The notes beneath the pieces are model-generated. The model saw nothing but the letters and a program-made list of their open reading frames with translations, was not told where the DNA came from and did not search any database. This document shows, piece by piece, positions 1 through 13,001 of a stretch of 64,000 bases of DNA. Source of the DNA: Phaseolus vulgaris (lineage: Eukaryota; Streptophyta; Magnoliopsida; Fabales; Fabaceae). The stretch spans positions 24,953,726 through 25,017,725 of the forward strand of contig NC_023749.2 of NCBI RefSeq assembly GCF_000499845.2, read 5' to 3'. Position 1 is the stretch's first letter. The number at the start of each line of letters is the position of its first letter. A program made the position numbers and the translations under genes.

Positions 1-1
1 A

Positions 2-937
2 GTGGCTGGAATCAAGTATTCTAGTCTAAAGGTTGGAAAAGGGAACACAAGTGGGATTCAGGAGTTCAACAAACTTCAATATTACAAAAGCTGTATGAGG
101 ACCTCTGCCCAGAGCATAAGAAAATTCCATGCAGGTCATTTGAACCTAACACCACGTCTTGTTGCCTACATTATAGCATGACAGCTCATCCCAAGAGGTA
201 CAAATCATGTTGTTTTACATGAAGAGGATTTAATCCTTTTATACTGCATCATGAATCTGATCAAGGTTAACTGGGTTTATATCATCAATGAGCATATGCT
301 GAAATCCAAAAGATTAACTGATTATCGCTTTCCTTATGCTATACTTGTTTCAAAATTGATTGACCACTTTGGCATTGACACTTCCAATGAGCGAAATGAA
401 ACCATCAAAGCTGTAAGTGAGATTGACAACTCAACTCTCACAAAAATGAAATTTCATAAAGTGGAGGACAACTGGGTAATTCTCAAAGGTAAGGATCCTC
501 AAAAAGAATGTGGAGCCTCAAGTCTCAACAATGAAGATGGAGATGAGGCTGTTCCCATGGAAGATGACACGGTTCAAGCTGCAGAACACTCATGTTATGT
601 TATCCATCACTCCTACGAGCAAGAGCCATCTGCTGGTCATGCTGGAAGTCATAGGACAAGCTCTCCATCTGTAGAAATCAGAGTAGACTCACCTGCTTCC
701 CAATCAGTGCATAAAGAAGTTGTTGCAACTCATCAAAATGTTATCGTTGCCTATCAAACTCCAGAGTACAGAGGTGAACCATTATCCATGTTTGAAAGGC
801 AAGTTCTGTATCGCCTTGATGCCATGACAGCAGAATAGAGAGCATATTTTGAGACCACTCAAGCAAGGTTTCAGCACCTTGATGATCAAATTGAAGGAGT
901 TCAGTTGCAGCTTGCAGAGTTATATTACAAAGATTAG
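2..937 (+). pseudogene. 3'-terminal ORF of a SIRE-like copia retrotransposon (partial, broken)
   Basis: One reading frame runs from the window edge to 937. It is interrupted by TGA at 179-181 and TAG at 836-838, and the longest open stretch is 251-838. The protein around the first stop reads like the 'putative plant transposon protein' found in legume elements (HLNLTPRLVAYIIA, then LIPRGTNHVVLHEED). The tail after 838 is Gln/Leu-rich and could form a coiled coil. The frame is followed by a purine tract (1251-1260) and an LTR, so it sits where SIRE/Maximus copia elements carry an extra ORF after pol. The first stop looks like TGG to TGA and the second like CAG to TAG, both transitions. The family name is from memory of similar sequences; function is unknown. 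Confidence 0.6.
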
Positions 938-1250
938 AAGTATCTTGTTTTCCATGCTTTTCTTTCATCAAATTATATTTCTGTAATGTTGAACAATTTG
1001 TATTTGTTTTCTGGACTGTTATGGTTGTGTTTCTGTTTTATCTTTCTCTATGCTTAAATGTTGTTTGATGAATCCAAAGGGGGAGAAAAATAGCTCACCA
1101 TGCTAAGTGAAGCTAGCTGAAACAGGAAGTTACATTTTGCACCTTAAAACTGATTTACATGTTATGCAATGTTTCAATTTTCTGGTTTAGTATTTGGTGC
1201 AGTACAGGTTCTTAAAGCAACAGAGCTATGGGGATTTGTCTCCATCAAAC

Positions 1251-1260
1251 AGGGGGAGAT
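1251..1260 (+). other. Polypurine tract of the SIRE-like copia element
   Basis: AGGGGGAGAT lies directly before the LTR start TGTTGAAG at 1261. The copia element at 19004-26616 has the same GGGGGAGAT arrangement before its 3' LTR. In retrotransposons this tract primes plus-strand DNA synthesis. The stretch 938-1250 between the ORF and the tract has no coding signal. Confidence 0.75.
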
Positions 1261-2400
1261 TGTTGAAGATGGTTGTTGCCCCTTCAAGACATGTGTTTGA
1301 TGAAGCCATTTGTGTACTTTTCATGTATAGTTGTATTTGCTTTAAGAATGTCTTAGGTATAGGTTAGAGGTTGTTTAAGAGTAGGCTTTCTATTGGGTAA
1401 CTCACCTCTCAACCCCTGACCATGTGATAAAAGCAAGCACAAATTTTCTGAAACTGTTTTTCACATGTTTTGCAAAAAACACATTTACTGTATAAAAATA
1501 AATCTGTTCTTTTCTAAATAAACAGATTCTTTTTTAAACTGATGCATTGACTAAGGCTTTTGAAAATCAGGTTTTGTGCATCAAGTATTTTGACTAAGTC
1601 TTCTCTCTTTCAAAACGACTGTGTTTCGATAATTAAGTCTTTTCTGTTATCGTTTTGAAAAATAAATCTGTTCATCTGTAAATGAATAGATTCTTTTTAG
1701 TCTGGTGCCATGTTTATCTTAAATGGTTTTTTCGTTTTGTTCCTGCACCAGAATGGTTGACTGAGTCTCCTTCACATAACTGCTTTTGAAAATAAATCTG
1801 TTCCTTTTATTTTCAATCTGTCTTTTTTATAACAGCTTTAACTGTTTTTTGAAAATTTGTTAATAGTTGTTTTTCTATAAAAAGAAAACTTGTTCCTACG
1901 TTTAGATAAGAATCATACATTTGAGAAAAAGTTTTACATCAGAGAATTAAGGATTTACAGAGAATTAGCATGTGTTCTTGAAAGATTTCAAAAATCAAAA
2001 GTGTGCTTGTTATTGTTTGGTTCTAAGGCTTGGTGAGAGGTGTTGCTACTGTTTGAGTAATCTGTTCTACTGGTCTAAGGTAGATTTCTACATCCTCTAT
2101 CAGGTGTATTCGTTTCATATTTCTTTTTTTTAGAAGTGTGGTTCTAAACTCTTCTTGATAGGGTTTCTTGAAGAGTGTGTGCTGAAATAATGTTTTTCAG
2201 TGCCAAGTTTCTTGTAGGTTCAAGAACAGTGGCTGTGTGGCTGTGTAAGTGTGTTTGGTACATTTTGTTTGGTGGATTTCACCTTGGATTAAGAGAGACT
2301 GGATGTAGCTCATTTGAGTGAACCAGTATAACTGTTGTGTGTTCATTTCTCTTCATCCCTGCATCCAAATTCTTTCTTATCTACTAATCTACTCAAATTT
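1261..2400 (+). repeat. 3' LTR of the SIRE-like copia element, right end uncertain
   Basis: It starts TGTTGAAG right after the polypurine tract. The stretch near 2300 (GGATGTAGCTC then GTGAACCAGTATAA) matches the same region of the LTRs at 19004 and 25500, so this is a related family. No terminal CTAACA is visible; homology fades by about 2400, so the right end is probably truncated. The LTR contains three doublets of an AAATCTGTT-type motif spaced 20 bp (about 1498-1830). Confidence 0.65.
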
Positions 2401-4829
2401 TTATACTTTAGAACATATGTAAGTATTTTGGTGAACCTTTTTAAGATACAGTATTTTAATTTTTTTTTTCTTTTAAACAAATTTACATGCCAAAGGTTTC
2501 TTAAATCTAAGTCTTTATTTTCTACATGATACAGTTTTTTATAAATAAATAGTAATAATTTTTTGTTTTTAATTTAAAAAATTTAATCAGTACGAGATTT
2601 GAAACAAAATTTGGTGTAAGTAGAAAATGATAAAATACAAGTAGTCTAATTTTTTGTTATTAAAACAAATTTATATGTGATTTACTTAAAAGTGAGGAAT
2701 TGGTGTATACTTTTTTTACTATTGACTAAAAATAATCGTAAATACGATTTTAAAGTAATTAGTCGAGTTAAATACATATTATTATTGATATTAATGAAAT
2801 GAATAATCATAGTGATAGATATACCGAATTGGGCTTATCAGAAAATATACCTCAGTTAGAAAAACAGTTACTCCTGCTACCATTTGCAATGGGTATTTCT
2901 TTCCATACTTTCCTTGTAGATATAAAAAAATATTAATTTATCCTTTTTAATTCTACAATCTAAAATTTAAAAGTATCTTCCACAATCCAATTTTTTTTTC
3001 TAAATTGAACAATTTGAAAGATACTTATAACTTCAAAATTGTACAATAAAAAGAAACAAAATGGAACTTTCATATTGGTAAGTAAGGAGATACAAAAACA
3101 AATACCCATTTTTAATAGATATAATAAAATAAATAGGATTTAAATAGATTATTAATAAAGTTAGAAATAAGGTTGCATAAAAATAATAAAAAGATAAAGA
3201 TAAAAATAGGAAAAAATGAGTAGAGATAGATGAAAATTGATACTATTTTTTAAAAAATTATCTCTGTCAATCTACCACTATTATTTATTTCTTCATCAAT
3301 TTTTATCCCTCATCTTCTAATCCAAACTCACTCCTACAAAACGTTTAGTATTTTTTATAGAACCAAAGTTATCTTGCTTATATTGTGTAAATAGTCGAGA
3401 TGTAAACTGCAGCGTATGATTATAATTAATTCGCTAAAAAATAATTAATAATATTAAATTTATCTGTAATTATAATATTTTTCAAAATTACTTTTAAATA
3501 ATTAATACTAATATATAAAGAAAAAAAATAACAAGTAAAGTTTAAATTTTTAAAATTGAAGTCCTCAACTCTCCAAAGCTTAGGAGAGAAAAAAGAGACA
3601 TTCCATAACATCTAAAATAATTCAAAATGTTTGGCTCAAAAAATAATTCATACGAGATAGTTAAAAACTCTTGTAAAAAAACAATAAAATTTCAATGCAA
3701 TATCTTATAGTTAGAGATGAAATAAATATGGGTGATATAGATTTACCATATTATAACTCCTAATATTATTATTTTAATATTTTTTCATATCATTTAATTT
3801 TAAATTTATTTTTTATTTTATATATTTATTTTTAAATCCATCACACTAAAAATCACATCATTTTTCAATAAATATTAATCCCTTCATTTTACAACTTATA
3901 GTCATGTATTTAACACAACCCAAATCGTCAAAGAACCATATTTCCTTGTTGGCAAGAGCATTCATTGTCGGGAGAAAACAGGGAACGGAGAAACTTGTCA
4001 AAATTCTTGACTCTGGGAGCGTTTTCCTGTTCATATCAATTGATAAATTGAATATCTAGATTTAAACACTTTTGCATAAACTTGGTGCACCAAGTGGATG
4101 CACCTTGTTAATCAAGTTCTGAGAAAAGTTGACGTGTTGCTGAATTGGTCCATCCATATGCCCTTGGAAGTGGAAGCAAAATTCTATTCTCATGTAATTG
4201 AGGCAGTAATTGAAACTTCATTATGTCTATAGAATCATCTCAAAACTCTGTCCAGTAATAAATTACGTAAGTTCCATCTACCAGCATAGCGTACAAATAA
4301 AAGGAACACCCAAGTATCATGGAACTTACCAAATATATAGAGATTTTTAAAAGAACCCAGTCCTTTATAGTTTTTTTGAATATGATGCATGTTGTAAACA
4401 ATAAACATAACGCAATATACATTATACAACTGTCATAACTGCATACAATACAATACATTTGAACATGCGCGAACCCATTACTTAAAAAGGGTAATTTCTG
4501 ACCTTACTCAAACTACAGAAGACAAAAAAAAAAGGAATTACAGGGGCTAATGCGTGCTTATACACAAAAGGTGAGCTTGTCTCTACAGTGGATAAGAGTG
4601 CATCCAGTTTTCATTTAATTTGAAATTACTATGATCTTAACTAGCAAAACATGGTATTTTCCTTAGTTAATGAGCATGTGCTACAAGGACGTTTTACCTT
4701 CTAAATCTGTCTTTTATTGCTTGCATTGTGCATATATTTACTTTTCTTCCTTCATAACAGTAATATAAGAGGTGCTTAGTGGCTGCAAGATGGTTAAAAC
4801 AAAAGTGAGGGTGCAATGATCTTGAAGCA
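2401..4829. other. AT-rich intergenic DNA downstream of BUB1
   Basis: Long A/T-rich runs with short open frames that have no recognisable protein content. The BUB1 3' UTR should lie in about 4600-4829, but no poly(A) signal can be fixed. Nothing else recognised. Confidence 0.6.
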
Positions 4830-7800
4830 TTAAGCAGAACACATGGAAGCCCTTTGCTTTGAGAGTAACTCCATTAGTTTCTTTATAAGATGGGGATTGG
4901 AGCCCATATAGTCTTGGAAGGACTTCTTCAAGTCCTGCAGCAAACTCCTATCATCATGATGGGGGTATTCGTTTAGCATCTTAGTGAAGAAACTCTTCCA
5001 TAGCTCAATGTTCCAGTAACTGTTTTTTCCAACAAGCAAACTATCAGAATGAGAAAGGAAGTTGAAGATAAAAGTAAGGGTGAAAAGCACTTCCGTTGTG
5101 GCATTAAATTTTCCAAATTTACTTTAGTAACCAGGAAACTAGAAAGATGCAAGTTTCATACAACGACACGCTTATAAATAAAAAAATCGCTGAGATAAAC
5201 AAAAGTAACAATTGCATACAATATAACACTAGGGATATACCGTTTAAAGGGTCGTCTGGGAAGATACAGGTAGCCCCCATCAGATTGTTCTTTTTTGACG
5301 ACTTCCATATAGGAACCATGCAACATCACATGAACAATAGCACAAAGGCCATATGCATCTACCTGTTTGCAGGAGATAGAGAAGAGAAACTCAAAAGCAG
5401 TAAATAATGAGTTCCATTGCATTTTGTAGTGCAATTTAAGACGTGACTTGCCTGAAATTTCCACGGCTTATCCGCTAGCATCTCAAAGCAGCGAAAACCA
5501 GAAGTTCTGCAATCACCCTTAAATAGCGTGTGATCTGGAAAGAGATGCAGATCAATCCCTCTTCCCCAGTCAACAAGGCAAAGACCCTACAAGATAGAAC
5601 AATACGACTCGTCGATTAACAAAACCAACAAAAAGGTCTCTTGTTATTAAACATAGACAATAGATGGATAGATTAGCCATAAATTATAATGAATAGTTTA
5701 ATCCCCCATCAATAAATATGGTCACAATCTATAATTTTGATAATAACAAATAATACTAAGTTTTGAAGAGTTAATCATAGTTTCTCTAAGAGTGTATCAG
5801 GATAAACAAGTTAAGGCTTAGACGACAAGACAGACCAATACAAAGTTAACAAGACCCTCTAAAGCAAGATCATCTAAAGTACAAATAAAGTTTAGATAAT
5901 GCACAAAAAGTCTAAACTATGAACATAAGATGTCAGAATGAAGTTATGTGGCTAGATCGTCTAATTAGAGCATAGATGTCAACACATAGCTAGTACATGT
6001 TGAGCCACATAGATATCAATAGATGCAAATTTCATTTGCTAGACCGTCTACTTTTCTCCAAATGCAAGTCATAAATCCCTACAATGAGTCTGACACAGTA
6101 GACTAACCTTTTATTGAATTTGTATGCTCAATTTGTGTTGTTAGTTATATATAGGGATGTTCAAAAGAGAAGTTGTCCTTTGTATAAAAAATTGAATGAA
6201 AAAGACAACGATGTCAACAAGAAGGCTATCAACCTTTGGTAAAGCACTAACATAAGGACGAGGATCCACACACAAGCTCCAACGGTCTTTTTCAATACAT
6301 ATAAATAGAAGCTCTCTCATGCGGAAACGACTAGTGATGCTAGGTAATTCAACGTGAAATTAAGTGTTTTGCATGCAATAGTATTGTAAAGCCTCCGTAA
6401 GTGCAAGATAAATATATGAGAATGACCTTTATTAGTAAAACTTTCACTTTGTAACCTCTAACAACGAGTGTTCATAGTTTATATGCTCCCTTCAAAGAGT
6501 TTTCCTTGTAACCTTTATTGTTATAGCTAGGAGAGGCAGTAAAAGAATACACGAGAAACACAAAAGTTGGTTTAGTGTTAAAAGAATACTTGTTCTTTAT
6601 CTTAAGGAGAGATAAGAAATAGGGAATTTGACTAAAATGGTGTAATCCATTTTCTAAATTACACAAATGGGCAAATGCATGGGCATTTCTGAGTTAAAGT
6701 TGTCAATGGTATAGACAACTTTAATTAAATTCATTAATTTGTTTCTTATTTTTTTAATTAAAGTTGTCAACTTCGGCTTAAATAAAATGTAAAGAAATTG
6801 TACACCGGATTGACAACTTTAGTGTATTTTATTTAAATTGAAGTTGTCAATTAGGTTGACAATTTCAGTTAATTTTTTTAAAAATAATTAAAAATAAATA
6901 AATAAATAATATATATATATATATAATAATAATTTAAAAAATATCTAGAAGATATTGGGGATCATTATTATCCAGAAGATATCACAACCTTACTTAGAAA
7001 AAATCAACAAGATTTGACTATGTGTTTTGTGGAAAGGTTTAATACAGATAATTATGAATTTGATGTCCAAAAATTAGTCACCCCCACCAACATGGTGGAC
7101 GATCTCAGTCATATAAAAGTTAGATTAAATGATTGGTGGTGTTATTGTGACCACTTCCAAGCTTTTCGACTTTCCTGTCGTCACGTTATTACTGTTTGTT
7201 CTTCTTGTCATTTACAAATGACGACATTCCATGATCCAATTTACAACCTCCACACAGTTAGAAAGGCATGTCAAGTTGAATTTCATCCCATTCGAAACAA
7301 GGATTATTGGTCTACTTATACAGGGCCAAATTTCATATTTGACCCCCTACATGCGACGTAAAGAGTCGGGACAATCAATTACAACTCGTTTGCATAATGA
7401 AATGGATCAACCAATTCAGAACAAGCCAAAAAAAATGGTCTTACTATCGCAATGAAGGTCACAATAGAAGAAATGGTCCATTTAGACAGTAGAATCATCA
7501 TTTATAATGTTGTTATCATAAAATATTTTAATATCATCTTTTAATGACTTATATTCAGTAATTTAATTTTATTATATACATTTTTTATTTTAAAAAATAT
7601 TAATTGTTTAAAAAAGTTAACTTGTCAACAAAATTGACAACCTCAACTTAAATTTAGACTAAAATTGTCAATTTAGTTGACAACTTTAATTAAAAAAATA
7701 AAATAATAAATGACAGATTAATGAATTTAAATTTAATTAAAATTGTCTACAGGCAACCTTGACTAAGAAATGTTTAATTTTTTCTGCATTTGTACATTTG

Positions 7801-9666
7801 TGTAGTTTTGAAAATGAATTAATTTTAGTTAATTTTCCTAAGAAATAGTTAAAAGTGATTTTGTTTATTTGGTGTAAGCGAAAAGTGATATTGATAAGTT
7901 TGTAATAAGTTTTTATTAACGAAACTTTTACAAGGAGAAGTGGATATAACCCAATTTTGAGGTTAACCGATATAAAAGTGTTTCATTGTCTCGTCTAATA
8001 CTCTTGTACCAATTATCGGATAGCGTTTTCAAGATTTTGCAAAAATCCTCTTGAAACGTTTTCTGACCATTAGATGATCATCCCCAAACTGTGTAATCAT
8101 CATCCTATTGCAAAAAGGTTTCAGAGCATTTTTTTAAAAGTTCTATTCAATTCCTCCTCCGAGAGTTAACATGTTATTTCAATTGTAATCATCCGGAGAA
8201 AAACTAACCTGATCACACCAAGGACCACTTCGGTTCAAGAACCCATCTTCTGTAAGGTCACCCTTACCCCTGAAAAATAGCAAGAAATGAAATTAGAACA
8301 ATCCACTAATAAAAATCATGTAACCAACTTAACACAACACGCAATTACTAAGCCTGCGTTGCACATCATATACAATGCTCATCAAACAAAAGTCTTTCAA
8401 GAATTTGCAAGCAAGTCCTCTCATGAAATATGGAAAGCATGTTTATATGATTATATTGATGTTGCTTTCCATTTTCCTCCAGTAGATGATGCTTGGGTAG
8501 ATATAGAGGACATTTGTAAACCTCAAATCCTTAGATACAAGGGTATAAAATAACAAGGACCAAATAATGGTTTGAAAATACCCCTCCTTTAGATACATTA
8601 ATCGTACCATCATAAATTAAGAATGGAGAAAAAAATTTAAGATTACAGTCTTGTAAGGTACAAACAAACCAAAGAATGAAGGAAATTAGAAATGGATAAT
8701 TTGAAAAAAAAAAGGAAAAGTTTTGAAGTATTAGAATACTGATTGTACAAGCATGAGGTGTGTGAAAATAAGTAACGTGGGCATGAACTGTACATAAGCT
8801 TAAATTTACCTAGCATATCGAATTAGCAGATTATCAGGCTTGAAATCACCATGAATCAAGCCAACACCGTGCAAAGTTTCAACCATGTGTAACATTTCAA
8901 TTGTATAATAAATGCATAACACTTCTTCCATGGATTTTCCTAAGACCACATATGAGTTTACCGCATCCTGCATAGCATTTTCAGTTGAAGATTAATACCA
9001 AAGGGATATTGAAGAAAATAAGGAAAATCACAGGAAATAAATAACGGACCTGTAGTGTCCCATTAGCTAAATAGTCACAGATGAGTATACTACAGTCAGA
9101 ATACAGATGAATTCCGTGAGCGAAACCATAACTTGACCTCTGATAAAGTAAAAGTCAGAATTATCAGATGTTCCTAGAAAAAGTGGGTCGATGGTATAGT
9201 TGACAACAACACACCTCTCTGTCTAAGATGCGCAGATCAAGCTGACGGTAAATGTAAAATTCCCACGGGAAAGCTGGTTTTTGTATCTGCCATTTCAGGT
9301 TTAATAGTTCAATTCAAAATACATCTAAATTCTAATGAGACAATAGGTCTTCAATTCGGAGAAAAATTCTTTGAAAGGCCATCATCACCTTTAGAGCAAC
9401 AACATTGTCAGGATCACTGTTGACATTAGCCTTATATACTTGGGCAAAACCACCCTGTCCAGCGCATCCCTTTATAAGGTACTTCATTCCACCTTTAATG
9501 TCATGATAAGAACAAAGAGGAGTAATAGAACTGTTAGTAAAATAAATTGAAGCTCACATATGAGGAAGCAGCTTATAGAGAAATAAGTAAAACTATAGTA
9601 TAATCCATTCTGAAACATTAATCCTCGCGGGGGCGCGCAACCACACATATATACATATACATATAC

Positions 9667-9731
<65 letters not shown>

Positions 9732-11912
9732 CGCCAATAATTTGGTGATTGTTTTGCACGATATTACTAGAAACTAAATTGATTTTTTTTTCATCTTTCC
9801 AGAGCAAAAATAGTGTGACTTTTACTTTTTAGGAACTAATGTCACCTGACTCCAAGTTTTTCAAGAACAAAATAGTGTTTTATTCTCAGATTTCAGATAA
9901 TAAATACTATAAGACTAAAGAGTGAACAACCTATCTCAATAACTTTATTCCTTGATGAATTCTTCAACGCAGATAAGACCACTTTTCCTGAGTATGGTTT
10001 AGCCTTTGAACGATACCCCTGAAAGAGTTTTGAATGAAGCATAAGGGAACTGAATCTTTGTCACATGTGTTAATCAAGGCGAGTAGATATCAAAGGATTA
10101 AAATATCTCACATCAAATTTTATAATTAAAGGATGTATAGTCTTTAAGAGGTTATCCATGGCGGAAGTGTCCCAAGGATTAATGCCACTATTTTCCAATT
10201 TCATGAATTCTAGATCATCAACCTGAACTCAAACATTATATAACAACTCTTGAATTAGAAATTAGAAATCTCAAAATTGAACTGTCATAAGTGTAGAGAC
10301 CATAAAAAATAATAGTACACAAAATTTTGTTTTTTAATTTTAAGAGATTGTTCCAATATGCATACCTTCTGGTTTGAAGCAGCATTCTGTATTTCAGACA
10401 TCCTATTGAGAAATAAGGTCAGCGCCTTCCTCAACCACTCAATTGGCTTCGCATTCCTATCGAACATTGACCCAAACAGTAAATCAAAATTACATTTTCT
10501 AATTATTCCACTTGCAATATCAACAAAACCAACCTGCGAATCCCAAGCTGGTAGATGAAGAGAGCATAACGCAATCTTCCCTTCAATTCAAATAAACTTG
10601 CAGACCACACATAAAGTGAAGAATTCTTGGCACATACATTACTGTCCAGCATTTCTTTGAAAACACTGACAAAATCATCAGTAACTCCCATCTGCACAAA
10701 GAAACCAACAGAATCAATGTCAACCCTTCCAAAAGTTCCTTAAAAGTAACAACACTCCACGTCACATTCTAGCTCGTAAACCATTCCAAACTTCCAACAA
10801 TATAAATGATTTCCTTAATTACTACATGCGCGCAACCACAAGTTACTATGTTAAGCATTAAGATCCATTCAAACAAACTTATATGTGAACATGTTAAAAT
10901 AAACTTATAAAAGAAGAAAAGAATGTGTAAATCAACTTAGACTCTATTTAGATAAAGTTGTCAACAAACACTTATAAAATAAGAAAAAAAAAATGAAATA
11001 AATTTGGCCTATAAATTAAAACTGGTTTATGTATAATCTGGTTTCTAGAATCCTTTTAATTTATTCATACTTAATTTTATCTTATATAAGAAACTTCATT
11101 CATTTTATTTTCTGCATTTTTTCTACAGTACTTATTCCAGAATTTATTCAAAGAGTATCTTGTTGAGTTTCAATCTTTAGAGAAGTTCTTCCATCTCAAA
11201 TATGTTTGTTTAAACTATTGTTCAGAGAAGCGTAATTTCTTAATAAAATAATCACTTCTTAGAAATTTTTACAACTTTAGGTAAATTATTTAAGAAAGCA
11301 GAAACAGAAATACAACAGTTTTCTATTTTTTGTTCTGCTTCTTATTTACAATCTCATTATTTTTAAGCACAAACAACCCAAAGTTTACAAAATCTGAAGT
11401 ACACAAGTTGAGAGAAAAAATGTAACTTGCTTTGCTTCTTATATTCTGCTTTCATACAAGTGTTTGGCCATAAATTTATCTAAATAGAGCCTAAGACACT
11501 GTTGTGTGTCCAATTGTTAGCTCTGTATGTACTATAACCTAGAGCGTGTTGAGTTCAACATCAAGAAAATAATTTTCGGAGAGAGAAGAGGGAATTACAT
11601 AGATGAGCCAGATCTTGAGGAATCTGACGTCGTTCCGATACCGGTCATTGTTCTTGAAGTTTCTGATACAATCTCTGAGTAAGTTACTGAGGTTCGAGGT
11701 GGATTCGTCCGACGAAGCTTCTAGGGCTTCCTTGATAGACCTAAATTCACACAAAAAAATACGCATAAGATTGATGAGATTGTGGAACTTTGTGTGTGTC
11801 AAGTGTTCGAGAGAGAGAAAGGGATGAACCAGAGAAACGGTACGAGAGGATCCTTGGATGCGTCAACCGCAATTGTGAAACCGGGTGAACGGCTGAGCGT
11901 GGTGGTGATCAT
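4830..11912 (-). CDS. BUB1: BUB1 mitotic checkpoint serine/threonine kinase, 14 exons
   Basis: Exons: 11830-11912, 11599-11740, 10534-10691, 10366-10456, 10112-10222, 9931-10018, 9389-9492, 9215-9286, 9050-9139, 8810-8967, 8209-8269, 5452-5586, 5241-5362, 4830-5019. Together they give an uninterrupted 534-aa frame. Residues ~28-160 are the Mad3/BUB1 N-terminal region (CIRNFKNNDRYRNDVRFLKIW), which docks the protein at kinetochores. Residues ~225-500 are the kinase: Gly-rich loop GCAGQGGFAQVYKA, Lys in VVALK (259), catalytic HGDFKPDN (352-359), and DWG (392-394) in place of DFG. The length fits the short plant BUB1 form. BUB1 belongs to the spindle assembly checkpoint. Exon 12 ends in a GC donor (CAG|GCAAGT), giving a GC-AG intron. 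Intron 11 (5587-8208) carries a MULE. The start codon was chosen because it joins in frame to the conserved SIKEALE segment. An E2F-type site lies 47-54 bp upstream. Confidence 0.93.
6622..7838 (+). mobile_element. MULE (Mutator-like) deletion derivative in BUB1 intron 11
   Basis: A perfect 9-bp direct duplication TAAGAAATA flanks it (6613-6621 and 7839-7847), the length expected for Mutator-like elements. The ends are long, imperfect inverted repeats: the left begins GGGAATTTGACTAAAAT and the right, read in reverse complement, GGAAAATTAACTAAAAT. Similarity continues inward for over 100 bp (ACACAAATG.. and AATTAAAGTTGTCAAC on both sides). The interior holds a transposase C-terminal fragment. 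At 1.2 kb it is too short to be autonomous. Confidence 0.88.
7014..7453 (+). pseudogene. MuDR-type transposase C-terminal fragment with SWIM zinc finger
   Basis: The open frame 7014-7361 contains CYCDHFQAFRLSCRHVITVC, a SWIM zinc finger (CxC...CxH). It is followed by a Tyr/Trp-rich segment typical of plant MULE transposase ends. The overlapping frame 7231-7455 continues the homology (RRKESGQSITTRLHNEMD), so a frameshift lies near 7350. The DDE catalytic part is absent. In-frame similarity extends slightly upstream of the ATG, so 7014 is not a true start. It is transcribed opposite to BUB1. Non-functional relic. Confidence 0.75.
9645..9732. repeat. (ACATAT)n microsatellite in a BUB1 intron
   Basis: About 14 tandem ACATAT units in the intron between exons 6 and 7. 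Translated it gives a meaningless MY repeat on the minus strand. Confidence 0.95.
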
Positions 11913-11958
11913 GGAGTTGAACCTTGAACTCACTCAGAATCTGATAACTGGAGTTGAA

Positions 11959-11966
11959 GCGGGAAA
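11959..11966 (-). promoter_or_regulatory. E2F-type site upstream of BUB1
   Basis: On the minus strand the sequence is TTTCCCGC, an exact match to the E2F consensus TTTSSCGC. It lies 47-54 bp upstream of the BUB1 ATG, so it could be in the core promoter or 5' UTR. Functional use is inferred from the known S-phase/G2 control of checkpoint genes. Confidence 0.5.
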
Positions 11967-11999
11967 TGCACAGTTTTAAATCTACATAGCCTTTTTCTA

Positions 12000-13001
12000 T
12001 AATTAAAAAAATGTTTGGACCTATAGAACATATTTTATTTTCTAAAACCCCCAATATTAAAAACAATGTACTTCATTTTTTAAATTAAATATATTTACTA
12101 TGTAAGTTCATAATTTGTAAAATTTGTGTAAGTTCCTTTCAAATGCTCAAATTCTTAAGTGTGCACAATGACTCCATGCTGAAAACCATATTAGAATTAG
12201 ACTCTTCCAAATTTGAATTTTAGCTTTTTTTACAAATTTTTTTAAAAAAAAAAATTTAAAAATAAAAAAATTATAATAGATAAAATTAATTTTAAATAAT
12301 TAATTAAAAAAATTGAGATTAATTTTAATTTCCTTGAGAGAAGCAACAAAATAAAAAAAATGTAAATAAATTTTAACAAAAGTTAAATATAATTTCAATT
12401 TTAGTTTTATAATATAATCAAAAATAATTTTTTTTATTATTATGATAGTTTATAAAATATTCAATGAAAGATAAAATAAAATATAAAACTTTATAATAAT
12501 ATTATTCATATAAATTTATAAAAAATAGAAAATATATAAGAAATATATAATGAATTGAAATATGAAGTATAATTTTGAAGTTTATATTTTGTTTTAATAG
12601 TTTAATAATGAAACATTTAAAATGAATGTATAAAAATACACTGAATAACATTATTCTGATTAATTAAATTTGTTGAATAACTCACATCCATGAACTATAT
12701 ATAACATAAAATTATAAGATATAAAATTAATACATACAAGTTAAATTTGAGGTTAAGTTTTATATTTGCATAGGTTTAGACATTATTCGCTAACAGTTCA
12801 ACAATTGATACTCCTCTTTCTATTATGCATTTTTCTCTTTCCTTCTCGTATTCGATCCTTAGTTCATGGTCAAAAGTGTGTATACAAAAGACAATGAAGT
12901 AAGTTATATGTGTCTGAGTATGATAATATATTGATAAAAACATAACTTATTATCGTATAATCATGCTTATTTATAGAGTTTGTAATGGGTCCTCTCGTTG
13001 A
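12000..13001. other. AT-rich intergenic DNA upstream of BUB1
   Basis: Very AT-rich, without long open frames or recognised repeats. The distal BUB1 promoter should lie here. Confidence 0.5.

Noticed and set aside
5147..5407. 86-codon plus-strand frame opposite BUB1 exon 13
   Set aside because: Antisense shadow of the kinase exon.
8287..8553. 88-codon plus-strand frame within BUB1 intron 10
   Set aside because: No recognised domain, lies in an intron, no splice or promoter context. Probably chance.
9484..9807. 107-codon frame with MYMYMY repeats
   Set aside because: Translation of the ACATAT microsatellite in a BUB1 intron.
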